Shown here in pieces: positions 1 through 7,995 of a DNA stretch of 36,271 bases. The position numbers and the translations under genes were made by a program. Below the pieces are notes generated by a model that saw only the letters and a program-made list of their open reading frames with translations, ran no database searches and was not told the DNA's origin. The stretch covers positions 1 to 36,271 of the forward strand of contig NZ_JAGGKA010000029.1 of the NCBI RefSeq assembly GCF_017873215.1. The letters run 5' to 3'. Origin of the DNA: Clostridium tetanomorphum. Lineage in GTDB: Bacteria; Bacillota; Clostridia; Clostridiales; Clostridiaceae. How positions within the stretch are numbered: position 1 is the stretch's first letter; each line of letters starts with the position of its first letter.

Positions 1-79
1 TTGGCTTTACTTCATTTTCAGCAAATTCTCTAACCATTTGTTTTACAAATTCTTGTTCTCTAGTTAATGCAAAATTCAT
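1..79 (-). CDS. bcd: Butyryl-CoA dehydrogenase, N-terminal fragment (cut by window edge)
   Basis: Only the first 26 codons are inside the window. They begin MNFALTREQEFVKQMVREFA and are followed by residues ENEVKP, the typical N-terminus of clostridial short-chain acyl-CoA dehydrogenases. The start ATG (77-79) follows a GGAGGT ribosome site at 88-93. That site overlaps the stop codon of crt, so the two genes are tightly spaced and probably co-transcribed. In clostridia this enzyme reduces crotonyl-CoA to butyryl-CoA with an electron-transfer flavoprotein encoded just downstream (here beyond the edge). Identification rests on a short peptide plus the crt context. Confidence 0.85.
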   Translation of the reverse strand, partial: MNFALTREQEFVKQMVREFAENEVKP

Positions 80-92
80 TTACCTTTACCTC

Positions 93-872
93 CTATCTAT
101 TTTTGAAGCATTTATCTCTTTTTTCAACAAATGCTGCCATACCTTCTTTTTGGTCTTCAGTTGCAAAACATTCACCGAATACTTCTGCTTCATATGCTAT
201 ACCTGTATCTATGTCACACTGCATTCCTTTGTTTATAGCTACCTTACAAAGGCTTACAGCTATTGGCGCATTATTAGCTATTTTCTTAGCCATTTCCTTA
301 GCTTCATCCATTAGCTTTTCTGGCTCAACAACTTTATTTACAAGTCCAATTCTTAAAGCTTCTTCTGCATTAATTATTTCTGCTGTATATATTAACTGTT
401 TAGCCATTCCCATTCCTACAAGTCTTGCAAGTCTCTGAGTTCCACCAAATCCTGGTGTAATTCCTAAACCTACTTCTGGCTGTCCAAATTTAGCTTTCTG
501 TGATGCTATTCTTATATCACATGCCATGGAAATTTCACATCCGCCACCTAGTGCAAAACCATTAACTGCTGCAATAACTGGCTTCTCTAAAGTTTCTAAC
601 TTTCTGAATACTTTGTTTCCAAGTATTCCAAACTTTCTTCCTGCTACTGTATTTAAGTCTTTCATTTCAGTTATGTCTGCTCCAGCTACAAAAGCTTTTC
701 CTGCTCCAGTAAGTACAACTGCTAAAACTTCATCATCATTAGCTAAAGTATCAACTACTATATCTAATTCTTTTAAAGTTTCTGAATTTAAAGCATTTAA
801 AGCGTTAGGTCTGTTGATTGTAACGATGGCTATATTCCCATCTTTTTCAAGGATAACATTTTTAAAATCCAT
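93..872 (-). CDS. crt: 3-hydroxybutyryl-CoA dehydratase (crotonase)
   Basis: 259 residues, full length for the enoyl-CoA hydratase/isomerase family. It converts 3-hydroxybutyryl-CoA to crotonyl-CoA in the cytosolic butyrate pathway. Family landmarks are visible: the CoA-binding stretch GAGKAFVAGADI near residue 60, the oxyanion-hole segment NGFALGGGCE near residue 105, and the catalytic-loop region KFGQPEVGLGITPGFGGTQR near residue 135 with both conserved glutamates. The start ATG at 872 follows a GGGAGGA ribosome site at 883-889. It is the first gene of an operon continuing into bcd. A sigma-A promoter (967-995) and a Rex operator (911-928) lie upstream, so repression at low NADH is expected. 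Confidence 0.96.
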   Translation of the reverse strand: MDFKNVILEKDGNIAIVTINRPNALNALNSETLKELDIVVDTLANDDEVLAVVLTGAGKAFVAGADITEMKDLNTVAGRKFGILGNKVFRKLETLEKPVIAAVNGFALGGGCEISMACDIRIASQKAKFGQPEVGLGITPGFGGTQRLARLVGMGMAKQLIYTAEIINAEEALRIGLVNKVVEPEKLMDEAKEMAKKIANNAPIAVSLCKVAINKGMQCDIDTGIAYEAEVFGECFATEDQKEGMAAFVEKRDKCFKNR

Positions 873-910
873 AATAAACTGTTCCTCCCTAATAATATTC
901 TTACGGCATT

Positions 911-928
911 TTGTTAATAATATAACAA
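911..928. promoter_or_regulatory. Rex operator upstream of crt
   Basis: The 18 bases TTGTTAATAATATAACAA match the clostridial Rex consensus TTGTTAAnnnnTTAACAA with one mismatch, in the right half. The site lies about 40 bp upstream of the crt start and about 30 bp downstream of the predicted transcription start, so a bound repressor would act as a roadblock. It also overlaps a weaker second -10-like hexamer. The rex gene itself lies about 230 bp further upstream on the same strand. Confidence 0.85.
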
Positions 929-966
929 AGCGCTATAAAAAATAAAATGCATATACCAGTATTTTT

Positions 967-995
967 ATTATATACTTTAATGATTTATTTTTCAA
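967..995 (-). promoter_or_regulatory. Sigma-A promoter of crt operon
   Basis: On the minus strand there is TTGAAA (990-995), a 17-base spacer, and TATAAT (967-972). Transcription would start near 960, giving a leader of almost 90 nt that contains the Rex operator. Confidence 0.75.
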
Positions 996-1083
996 CAATA
1001 AACTTTATGTACCTTAATAAAATTTTAAATTTGCTTTATTATTTAATAAAAATTCAATACGAAATATGTTTGTTAAAGAAAAA

Positions 1084-1125
1084 TATGACTTTAGAGCTAA
1101 TAATAACTTTAGCTTTAAAGTCATA
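1084..1125 (-). terminator. Rho-independent terminator after rex
   Basis: The arms 1085-1098 and 1111-1124 pair with one mismatch around a 12-base loop. On the minus strand they are followed by a T-rich stretch. It lies 34 bp past the rex stop and separates rex from the crt promoter. Confidence 0.7.
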
Positions 1126-1158
1126 CTAATTTAATGAATATTTGCAAATAATTCATAG

Positions 1159-1788
1159 CTAATTTTCGTTCATTAAATAACTTAATGTTAATAAACTGTC
1201 ACTCAAATGAACATTTTCTGTAAATACACCTTCCGGTACATCTAAATCTACTGGAGCAAAGTTCCATATACTCTTTATTCCATTGTCTGTAAGTGTATCA
1301 CAAACTTTTTGGGCACTTCTACTTGGTACACATATGGTTCCTATATCTACACTATGATTTTTTAAAAAATCATCTAGCATATCTATATCTTTTATTTCAA
1401 TATCTCTTATCTTGATACCCACAAGTTTGGGATTTGTATCAAATATCCCTACCAGCTTAAACCCAAGTTTGTCAAAATTAGTATAATTAGCTACTGCCTG
1501 ACCTATATTTCCAGCTCCTACTATAACGATATTATATTGTTTAGTAAGTCCTAAAATATTACTTATTTGTGTGTATAATTCTTTTACATTATATCCATAC
1601 CCTTGCTGTCCAAAATCTCCAAAACAATTGAAATCTTGTCTAATCTGTGACGCAGTAAACCCTATCTTCTTACTTAATTCTTTGGATGAAATCCTATCCA
1701 CATCATTTTTCAAAAGTTCCAGCAGATATCTATGATATTTAGGCAATCTTTTTATAACAGCCATTGAAATATTTTTTTTCCTGTCCAT
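1159..1788 (-). CDS. rex: Redox-sensing transcriptional repressor Rex
   Basis: About 209 residues, normal for Rex. The N-terminal winged helix (roughly residues 1-80, with SSKELSKKIGFTASQIRQD as the recognition region) is followed by the FGQQGYGYNV motif. Then comes a Rossmann fold with IVGAGNIGQA, which binds NAD(H), and a C-terminal domain-swap helix. Rex senses the NADH/NAD+ ratio and represses fermentation genes. Three start codons sit in a row (GTG 1794, ATG 1791, ATG 1788). The ribosome site GAGGTG occupies 1794-1799, so ATG 1788 has the best spacing and was chosen. A Rex operator precedes crt just downstream, making crt-bcd the obvious nearby target. Confidence 0.95.
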   Translation of the reverse strand: MDRKKNISMAVIKRLPKYHRYLLELLKNDVDRISSKELSKKIGFTASQIRQDFNCFGDFGQQGYGYNVKELYTQISNILGLTKQYNIVIVGAGNIGQAVANYTNFDKLGFKLVGIFDTNPKLVGIKIRDIEIKDIDMLDDFLKNHSVDIGTICVPSRSAQKVCDTLTDNGIKSIWNFAPVDLDVPEGVFTENVHLSDSLLTLSYLMNEN

Positions 1789-2009
1789 CATCACACCTCA
1801 TCATGTTAATTTTGATAATTATATAACATCAATTTAATATTTTATCACATAATTACTCTTCATACTATATAGCTATATATAATAATAAATTATATTACAA
1901 AATAATTTTTATATCCATTTGATTTTATTATGTATCATTTTTAAACTTTTACTACAAAATTATTGCTTTACATAGTAAAATAGTAACAGTAAAGAGGTGA
2001 ATATTTGAA

Positions 2010-3926
2010 ATGATAATTTTAAGTTGTAAAGATTTAAATAAAAGTTATGGAATAGATGTAGTTTTAAAAAATATTACCTTTAGTATAAATGAAGGTGATA
2101 AAATAGGATTAATAGGACCAAATGGAGCTGGTAAATCTACACTATTTAAAATACTTACAAATGAACTAGATTATGATAGTGGCGAACTATTTGTAGATAA
2201 AAATAAAAAAATAGGTTATTTATCTCAGCATCTGTCTCTTCATTCTAATAATACTATTTATGATGAAATGCTTTCTGTTTTTAGCAGTCTTATATCATTA
2301 GAAGATAAATTAAGAAATTTAGAAACAAAAATGAATGAACCATACGATGCTTCTAAAGCAGATTATCATAATAAAATAATTAAAGATTATACTCTATGTA
2401 CAGAATTATATAATAATAGAGGCGGTTATACATATAAAGGAGAAATAAATAGAGTTTTAAAAGGATTAGGTTTCTCCGAGGAAGACTTTAATAAACCCGT
2501 AAATATATTGAGTGGAGGACAAAAAACTAGAGTAGCACTATGTAAACTTCTTCTTAATAACCCTGATATTCTTTTATTAGATGAGCCTACTAATCATCTT
2601 GATTTAGATGCTATAGAATGGCTAGAAGAATATCTAAACTCATACAAAGGTACTATAATAATAATATCTCATGATAGATATTTCCTTGATGCCATAACAA
2701 ATAAAACTATTGAATTATTAAATTCACATATTAATTCTTATGATGGAAATTACACAAAATTTATAGAATTTAAGAAAAAAGATTATGAAACAAAACTTAA
2801 GTCTTATAATTTACAACAGGCAGAAATAAAAAGGCAAGAAGAAATAATAGAAAGATACAGATCTTTCAATAGGGAAAAAAGTATAAAGGCTGCAGAAAGC
2901 AGACAAAAGGCCTTAGATAAAATAGAAAGAATAGATTCTCCTGATAAAGATCCTGTTTCAGCAAAAATAAAATTTAAAACCTCAATAACTAGTGGTAATG
3001 ATGTACTTCACATAGAAAATTTAAGCAAAAGTTTTGAGAATAAACATCTATTTAGTAATGTAAATTTAGATATAAAAAGAGGAGAAAAACTTGCTCTAAT
3101 TGGAGATAACGGCAGAGGCAAAACTACATTATTTAACATAATAATGGATAAAGTAGAACCAAATTCAGGAATAAAGGTGTTAGGTAAAAACGTATTTATA
3201 GGATATTACGATCAAGAACAATCAAATTTAAATCCTGATAAAACAATATTAGATGAAGTATGGGACGACTTTCCTAAAATGACTACTACAGAGATCAGAA
3301 CTGTACTAGGAGCCTTTTTATTTAGAGGAGAAGATGTTTTTAAACCTATATCTAAACTTAGTGGTGGAGAGAAATGTAGAATTAATCTTCTTAAGCTTAT
3401 GTTATCACAAGCAAACTTTCTACTTTTAGATGAGCCTACAAACCATTTAGATATAATATCCCGTGAAGCTCTAGAAGATGCCATATTGGAATATGATGGT
3501 ACCGTTCTAGTTATATCTCATGATAGATATTTTTTAAATAAAGTTATTAATAAAATATATGAATTAAAGGAAGATGAAGCAAAAGAGTATTTAGGTAACT
3601 ACAACTATTATGTCGAAAAAAAGAAAAATCCACATAGATTTATTTATGAAGAAGAGAAAGATGGAAAAACTAAAACTCAAATTCAACAAGAAAAAAAGAA
3701 AAAAAGAGAGATTGAAAAGCTTGAAAAAGAAAAAAAATCAAAAATTAAATCTTTAGAAGATGAGATAGCTAATAAAGAAAATTATTTAGTAAAACTCCAA
3801 GAACAATTATGTAAAGAAGAGGTATACTCTAACCCACAAAAAAGTGAAGAAATAAATAAAGAAATATTAGATATTGGAAAAGATATTGAAAATCTATATG
3901 CTGAATGGGAAAGCTTTATATCTTAA
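2010..3926 (+). CDS. ABC-F family ATPase (YdiF-like, ribosome-associated)
   Basis: 638 residues with two ABC ATPase domains and no membrane segments. Domain 1 has Walker A GPNGAGKST (residues 36-44), signature LSGGQ and DEPTNHLD. Domain 2 has GDNGRGKTT, LSGGE and DEPTNHLD. A linker rich in charged residues joins them (about 240-310), as in ABC-F proteins that enter the ribosomal E site. The C-terminus (about 560-638) is a lysine/glutamate-rich coiled coil, which fits the YdiF/Uup type. It is likely a translation factor. A drug-resistance role cannot be excluded from sequence but nothing points to it. The start is preceded by GAGGTG at 1994-1999. It stands alone and ends at a bidirectional terminator. 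Confidence 0.9.
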   Translation: MIILSCKDLNKSYGIDVVLKNITFSINEGDKIGLIGPNGAGKSTLFKILTNELDYDSGELFVDKNKKIGYLSQHLSLHSNNTIYDEMLSVFSSLISLEDKLRNLETKMNEPYDASKADYHNKIIKDYTLCTELYNNRGGYTYKGEINRVLKGLGFSEEDFNKPVNILSGGQKTRVALCKLLLNNPDILLLDEPTNHLDLDAIEWLEEYLNSYKGTIIIISHDRYFLDAITNKTIELLNSHINSYDGNYTKFIEFKKKDYETKLKSYNLQQAEIKRQEEIIERYRSFNREKSIKAAESRQKALDKIERIDSPDKDPVSAKIKFKTSITSGNDVLHIENLSKSFENKHLFSNVNLDIKRGEKLALIGDNGRGKTTLFNIIMDKVEPNSGIKVLGKNVFIGYYDQEQSNLNPDKTILDEVWDDFPKMTTTEIRTVLGAFLFRGEDVFKPISKLSGGEKCRINLLKLMLSQANFLLLDEPTNHLDIISREALEDAILEYDGTVLVISHDRYFLNKVINKIYELKEDEAKEYLGNYNYYVEKKKNPHRFIYEEEKDGKTKTQIQQEKKKKREIEKLEKEKKSKIKSLEDEIANKENYLVKLQEQLCKEEVYSNPQKSEEINKEILDIGKDIENLYAEWESFIS

Positions 3927-3933
3927 AAATAAA

Positions 3934-3978
3934 AAAATGAAGTAAATCTTCTATAAAAGTAGAGATTTACTTCATTTT
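3934..3978. terminator. Bidirectional terminator between convergent genes
   Basis: Perfect 16-bp inverted repeat (3934-3949 with 3963-3978), A-rich on one side and T-rich on the other, so it can end transcription from both sides. Its right arm contains the stop codon and the last three codons of the minus-strand receiver-like gene (stop at 3967). Confidence 0.85.
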
Positions 3979-4422
3979 ATTTCCGCAATAAGGACAGAAT
4001 AGAAATGAACTATTTTTTAGCTTTTCACCACAGTATGGACAAAAAGAAAACATAGGATGACTACTTCTGTTTTCTTTCTCTTCTAGCTTATTTAATATTT
4101 CTCTCAAATCCTCAATATTTATAGGAGTCCTTATAACTTCATTCACTCCACAATTTTCATAATCCTCCAACTTAAGTTTATTTGAAGAAGATAAAACACA
4201 GAATACATTCTTATCAATATCTTTTATCTGTTTTATAAGTTCATCTCCATTAATCTTTTTCATAAATAGATTACATATTATTAAATCTGGAAGATATTTT
4301 TTTATGTCATTAAAAATAAGGAATTCACTAGTTTCCTTAGCATTGTATCCTAGTTCCATTAACATATCTTTTAAAATAGCACTTTCAAATTTGCAATCAT
4401 TTACAATCAAAACTTTTTTCAT
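3967..4422 (-). CDS. Degenerate response-regulator receiver with C-terminal zinc ribbon
   Basis: 151 residues. Residues 1-115 fold like a CheY receiver: VLIVND at the first strand, PDLIICNLFM where the phosphorylation site should be, and IRTPI at the last strand. The usual phospho-acceptor aspartate is asparagine (N51), the first acidic position is N8 rather than aspartate, and the conserved lysine before proline is threonine. Phosphorylation is therefore unlikely. Residues about 127-151 carry two CPYCG knuckles, a zinc ribbon. No histidine kinase is adjacent. The start at 4422 follows GGTGAGGT (4428-4435). The function is unknown; a phosphorylation-independent regulator or scaffold is the best guess. 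Confidence 0.75.
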   Translation of the reverse strand: MKKVLIVNDCKFESAILKDMLMELGYNAKETSEFLIFNDIKKYLPDLIICNLFMKKINGDELIKQIKDIDKNVFCVLSSSNKLKLEDYENCGVNEVIRTPINIEDLREILNKLEEKENRSSHPMFSFCPYCGEKLKNSSFLFCPYCGNKMK

Positions 4423-4585
4423 GGCTTACCTCACCATCTATTTATTATTATATAATATTAATTCTATCCTATATGAAATCAATTTTCAATAATTACTGTA
4501 TAATTTATACTAATTATATTATCAAAATATTAGTTTCATTAATAATTTTTTATAATATTATACAAAACAACTATGTATAAATATG

Positions 4586-4622
4586 AAAAAACCTCCTACA
4601 AAATCACTGTAGAAAGTTTTTT
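4586..4622 (-). terminator. Terminator after proC
   Basis: Arms 4586-4599 and 4609-4622 form a 14-bp stem with two G-U pairs and a 9-base loop, ending in six T on the minus strand. It begins 13 bp past the proC stop. Confidence 0.8.
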
Positions 4623-4634
4623 ACAAATATCATC

Positions 4635-5444
4635 CTATTTTTGAGACATTTTTATTGTTTTCTCTGTACATTTTCTCATAGCTTCTATTACTGAGCCTCT
4701 AAAATTATTCATTTCTAAAGAATATACTGCCTCTATTGTAGTTCCTCCTGGTGAACACACTCTATCTTTTAACACACCAGGATGTTCTCCTGTCTCTAAA
4801 ATCATTTTTGCTGAACCTAATACCGCTTGAGCTGCCATCTTATATGCTTTATCTCTTGGCATTCCATCCAGAACAGCTCCATCTGCTAAAGCTTCTATAA
4901 ACATATACACATATGCCGGTGATGATCCACTAACTGCTGGAACAACATCCATAAGTTTTTCATTTATTATTTCTACTCTACCAAAACTCTTAAAAATATT
5001 TATCACTTCTTCAAGTTCTTTTTCATGAATTAGTTCATTATAACATAATGCTGACATACCTTCTCCTACAAGTGCTGGAGTATTAGGCATAGTTCTAACT
5101 ACTTTTATATTTTTGTTAAAAGATTTTTCTATATAATCTATAGTTATACCTGCCCCTATAGTCACTATGATAACATCATCTTTTACACAATCTTTAATTT
5201 CTTCTATAACATAATCATGTATATTAGGTTTAATTGCAAGGATAATTATATCTGAATCTGCTGCAACTTGTTTATTATCTGTAGTTATATTTACCTTTAA
5301 TGTATCTTTAATATGACTTAATTTTTCTTTATCTTTATCACTGACTAAAATTCTTTCTCCTGTTACTAAACTAGCACCTATTATACCACCTATTATTGCT
5401 TGTGCCATATTACCACAACCAATGACACCTATTTTCTTATCCAT
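4635..5444 (-). CDS. proC: Pyrroline-5-carboxylate reductase
   Basis: 269 residues from the chosen start, the usual size. It reduces 1-pyrroline-5-carboxylate to L-proline with NAD(P)H in the cytosol. The N-terminal Rossmann fold has IGVIGCGNMAQAIIGG, the middle has ILAIKP and VRTMPNTPALVGEGM, and the C-terminal dimer domain carries the signature around GSSPAYVYMFIEALADGAV and SPGGTTIEA. The longest frame starts at 5465, but the ribosome site GGAGGAG (5451-5457) lies inside that extension, so ATG 5444 is the real start. It is a single gene with its own terminator. Confidence 0.96.
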   Translation of the reverse strand: MDKKIGVIGCGNMAQAIIGGIIGASLVTGERILVSDKDKEKLSHIKDTLKVNITTDNKQVAADSDIIILAIKPNIHDYVIEEIKDCVKDDVIIVTIGAGITIDYIEKSFNKNIKVVRTMPNTPALVGEGMSALCYNELIHEKELEEVINIFKSFGRVEIINEKLMDVVPAVSGSSPAYVYMFIEALADGAVLDGMPRDKAYKMAAQAVLGSAKMILETGEHPGVLKDRVCSPGGTTIEAVYSLEMNNFRGSVIEAMRKCTEKTIKMSQK

Positions 5445-5480
5445 ATGTATCTCCTCCAAAGACAAAAGATTTTTTATTTT

Positions 5481-5489
5481 ATTATATCA
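5481..5489 (-). promoter_or_regulatory. Extended -10 promoter of proC
   Basis: On the minus strand, TGA followed by TATAAT forms an extended -10 element about 37 bp before the proC start. No good -35 hexamer is seen at the right distance, which is tolerated for extended -10 promoters. Confidence 0.45.
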
Positions 5490-5542
5490 CTTTTTTCATA
5501 CTCAATGTGTTACAGAACCCATGTAAAATTAAACTTAAAAGA

Positions 5543-5604
5543 ATTTATCCCATGTATATTTTTACTTATGTATAATTATAAGTCTAAATATACATGGGAT
5601 AAAT
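5543..5604. terminator. Long perfect hairpin downstream of LysM-GH18 gene
   Basis: A perfect 18-bp inverted repeat (5543-5560 with 5587-5604) with a further 6-bp inner pairing in the loop. It lies 36 bp past the stop of the LysM-GH18 gene and upstream of proC. On the minus strand it is followed by a T-rich run, so termination is the simplest role. Confidence 0.55.
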
Positions 5605-5639
5605 AATAAAAAATATCATGATTATTATTTAAAATATTT

Positions 5640-6929
5640 CTATCCTGGTATTACTTTTGTGATATTAAACATGTTGTCCAAAACCTGCCAGTTCTGCGGG
5701 AAAGGTTGTGCTAATACCCAATAGCTAACCCCTCTTAATCCATATTCACTTGCTAATTTATATTTTGCTTCTACACTCCTAGCATCTTCAAACCATACCA
5801 CATGTTCATTACCATTTTCATCTCTATAATTATAGTAAGGTGATTGAGCCCTTGGATCATATTTTATAGCTGCACCATACTTTCTAGCTCTATCTATGGC
5901 TTCCTGATTACCTATGCTTTCAGCAAATTCTCCTCCAGGAGTATACGGAAGCGTCCAATCATATCCATATAAGGGCATACCCAACATAATCTTTTTAGGA
6001 GGAATAACAGATACTGCATAATTTATTACCTTTCTAACTTCATTTAATGGGGCTACTGCCATAGGTGGACCTCCAGACCATCCCCATTCATAAGTCATAA
6101 TTATAACAAAATCCACAATTTCTCCATGTGCCCTATAATCGTGTGCCCCATGCCAAGCTCCAGAAGTTATATCATAAGTCTTCGGTGCTAATGCAGTAGC
6201 CACTATATAATTTGGATGCAATGCAGCTACTAATTTTCTCAAGAAATTATTATATTTCTCTCTATTCTCAGGTGAAATTCTCTCAAAATCAACTACCACA
6301 CCATAATATCCTTTACTTCTTATCATATTTAATATATTGTTTATTAAATTTTGCTGAAGTTCCTCACTATTTAAAATATTATCAATGAGCTGAGTATCAA
6401 AGTTAGCTCCTGATATATTAGTAACAGACAATAAAGGAGCAACTCTATTTTCTTTTGCTACTTGTAATATAGTTTCATCATTTAAAGGAGTTAATCCTCC
6501 ATTAGCTGTTACCTGATGACTAAAAGGAGTAATATAGGTTAAATACTGTATAGTCTCTGCTAAAATCCTTCTTTCTCTTTCAGGTGTAGATGGTTGAATA
6601 AATGCATTTACTTCAAGATATCCATAATTTTTTGCCTTTTCAGGAATCCTTAAAATTAGTCCTGGATAAATTAAGTATGGATTTACAATGTTATTTAATT
6701 GAGCAATACTTTCTACAGAAACTCCAAAACGTCTAGCAATTGACCAAAGATTATCTCCCATTTTAACCATATATGCTCTTTCTCTTGTTGGAATAACTAA
6801 AGTTTGCCCTACAACCAAAGAGGCTGAATTCTGAAGTGCATTTGCATTAATAATACTTTCAGGTGTAACCCCAAATCTTCTAGAGATTCCCCATACGGAA
6901 TCTCCAGGTTTAACTACATAAATTCTCAA
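5640..6929 (-). CDS. LysM-GH18 spore peptidoglycan hydrolase (SleL/YaaH-like)
   Basis: 429 residues from the chosen start. Two LysM peptidoglycan-binding modules come first (about residues 3-45, with YVVKPGDSVWGISRRFGV, and about 52-96, with YMVKMGDNLWSIARRFGV). A glycoside hydrolase family 18 domain follows (about 105-429) with the catalytic segment VVVDFERI, where the glutamate is the expected acid. There is no signal peptide, as is usual for YaaH/SleL spore proteins made in the mother cell. These act as N-acetylglucosaminidases on spore cortex. The longest frame starts at ATG 6950, but GAGGG at 6938-6942 favours TTG 6929, giving the family-like beginning MRIYVVKPGDS. It stands alone. Confidence 0.85.
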   Translation of the reverse strand: MRIYVVKPGDSVWGISRRFGVTPESIINANALQNSASLVVGQTLVIPTRERAYMVKMGDNLWSIARRFGVSVESIAQLNNIVNPYLIYPGLILRIPEKAKNYGYLEVNAFIQPSTPERERRILAETIQYLTYITPFSHQVTANGGLTPLNDETILQVAKENRVAPLLSVTNISGANFDTQLIDNILNSEELQQNLINNILNMIRSKGYYGVVVDFERISPENREKYNNFLRKLVAALHPNYIVATALAPKTYDITSGAWHGAHDYRAHGEIVDFVIIMTYEWGWSGGPPMAVAPLNEVRKVINYAVSVIPPKKIMLGMPLYGYDWTLPYTPGGEFAESIGNQEAIDRARKYGAAIKYDPRAQSPYYNYRDENGNEHVVWFEDARSVEAKYKLASEYGLRGVSYWVLAQPFPQNWQVLDNMFNITKVIPG

Positions 6930-7022
6930 TATATATACCCTCTTTAACATATTATCATGATTATTATATTCATAAATATCTTTTAGGTTCTATCTAAAGT
7001 ACACATAATATCAATATTTTAT

Positions 7023-7994
7023 CTATATTTCATTATACAAATGACATGCTACCTTATGATTATTTCCTAAATCTATAGTTGGTGGTTCTTGAGTTCTGCA
7101 TATCCCCATACACTTTTCACATCTAGTGTGAAATCTGCAACCAGCTGGCGGATTTATGGGAGTAGGAACATCTCCTTTTAATATAATTCTCTCTTTTTTC
7201 TTTTTAGGATCTGGCACAGGTATTGCAGAAAGTAATGCCTGTGTATATGGATGCTTTGGTGAATTATATAAACTCTCATCATCTGCTATTTCTGCTAATT
7301 TTCCTAAATACATAACTCCAACCCTATCACTAATATGCTTAACAACATTTAATCCATGAGCTATAAATAAATAAGTCAAATTAAACTCATCTTGCAAATC
7401 ATAAAGCAAGTTTAATATCTGTGCTTGAATAGAAACATCTAATGCAGATACTGGTTCGTCACACACTATCAACTTAGGATTAACAGATATTACCCTGGCT
7501 ATGCCAACTCTTTGCCTTTGTCCACCACTAAATTCATGAGGATATCTATCTTTATGATAACTGGCAAGTCCTACACAGTTTAATAACTTTAACACTCTTT
7601 TTTCTAGCTCTTCTCCCTTTGCTATTTTGTTAACTCTCATTGGTTCTGCTATAATTTCCCCTATAGTCATTCGTGGATTCAATGAGGAGTATGGATCCTG
7701 AAATATTATTTGTATACTTTTGCTTAACTCTCTTCTATTTTTTCTTTTTAATTCTCTTATATCTACGCCATTAAATAACACCTTTCCCTCTGTGGGCTCT
7801 AATAAATTCACTAACATTCTTCCCATTGTAGATTTTCCACATCCTGATTCTCCTACTAATCCCAAAGTTTCTCCTTCATATATATTAAAGCTTATATTGT
7901 CAACTGCCTTTACATAGTCCTTAATTCTTCCAAAGAAACCTGATTGTATTGGAAAATACTTTTTTATATTTTCTACTCTCATTAAAGCTTCCAT
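7023..7994 (-). CDS. Oligopeptide/dipeptide ABC transporter ATPase (OppF/DppF type)
   Basis: 323 residues from the chosen start. Walker A GESGCGKST, signature FSGGQRQR, Walker B LIVCDEP and D-loop SALDVSIQAQ are all present. The H-loop is AHGLNVV (HG instead of the more common HD). The C-terminus has the oligopeptide ABC cysteine motif (CRFHTRCEKCMGIC). It energises peptide import with the preceding ATPase. The longest frame would begin inside the upstream gene. ATG 7994 lies one base past that gene's stop and has AGGGGTG at 8004-8010, so translation is probably coupled. It is the last gene of the five-gene operon. No clear terminator follows before the LysM-GH18 gene. Confidence 0.93.
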   Translation of the reverse strand: MEALMRVENIKKYFPIQSGFFGRIKDYVKAVDNISFNIYEGETLGLVGESGCGKSTMGRMLVNLLEPTEGKVLFNGVDIRELKRKNRRELSKSIQIIFQDPYSSLNPRMTIGEIIAEPMRVNKIAKGEELEKRVLKLLNCVGLASYHKDRYPHEFSGGQRQRVGIARVISVNPKLIVCDEPVSALDVSIQAQILNLLYDLQDEFNLTYLFIAHGLNVVKHISDRVGVMYLGKLAEIADDESLYNSPKHPYTQALLSAIPVPDPKKKKERIILKGDVPTPINPPAGCRFHTRCEKCMGICRTQEPPTIDLGNNHKVACHLYNEI

Positions 7995-7995
7995 C

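Noticed and set aside
947-1129. 60-residue hydrophobic reading frame on the plus strand
   Set aside because: It lies over the crt promoter and the rex terminator, has no ribosome site, and its composition is that of random AT-rich DNA.
5614-6967. 15-base direct repeat (TATCATGATTATTAT) at 5614-5628 and 6953-6967 flanking the LysM-GH18 gene
   Set aside because: In DNA this AT-rich several 15-base matches are expected by chance in a window of this size, and there is no sign of a mobile element there.
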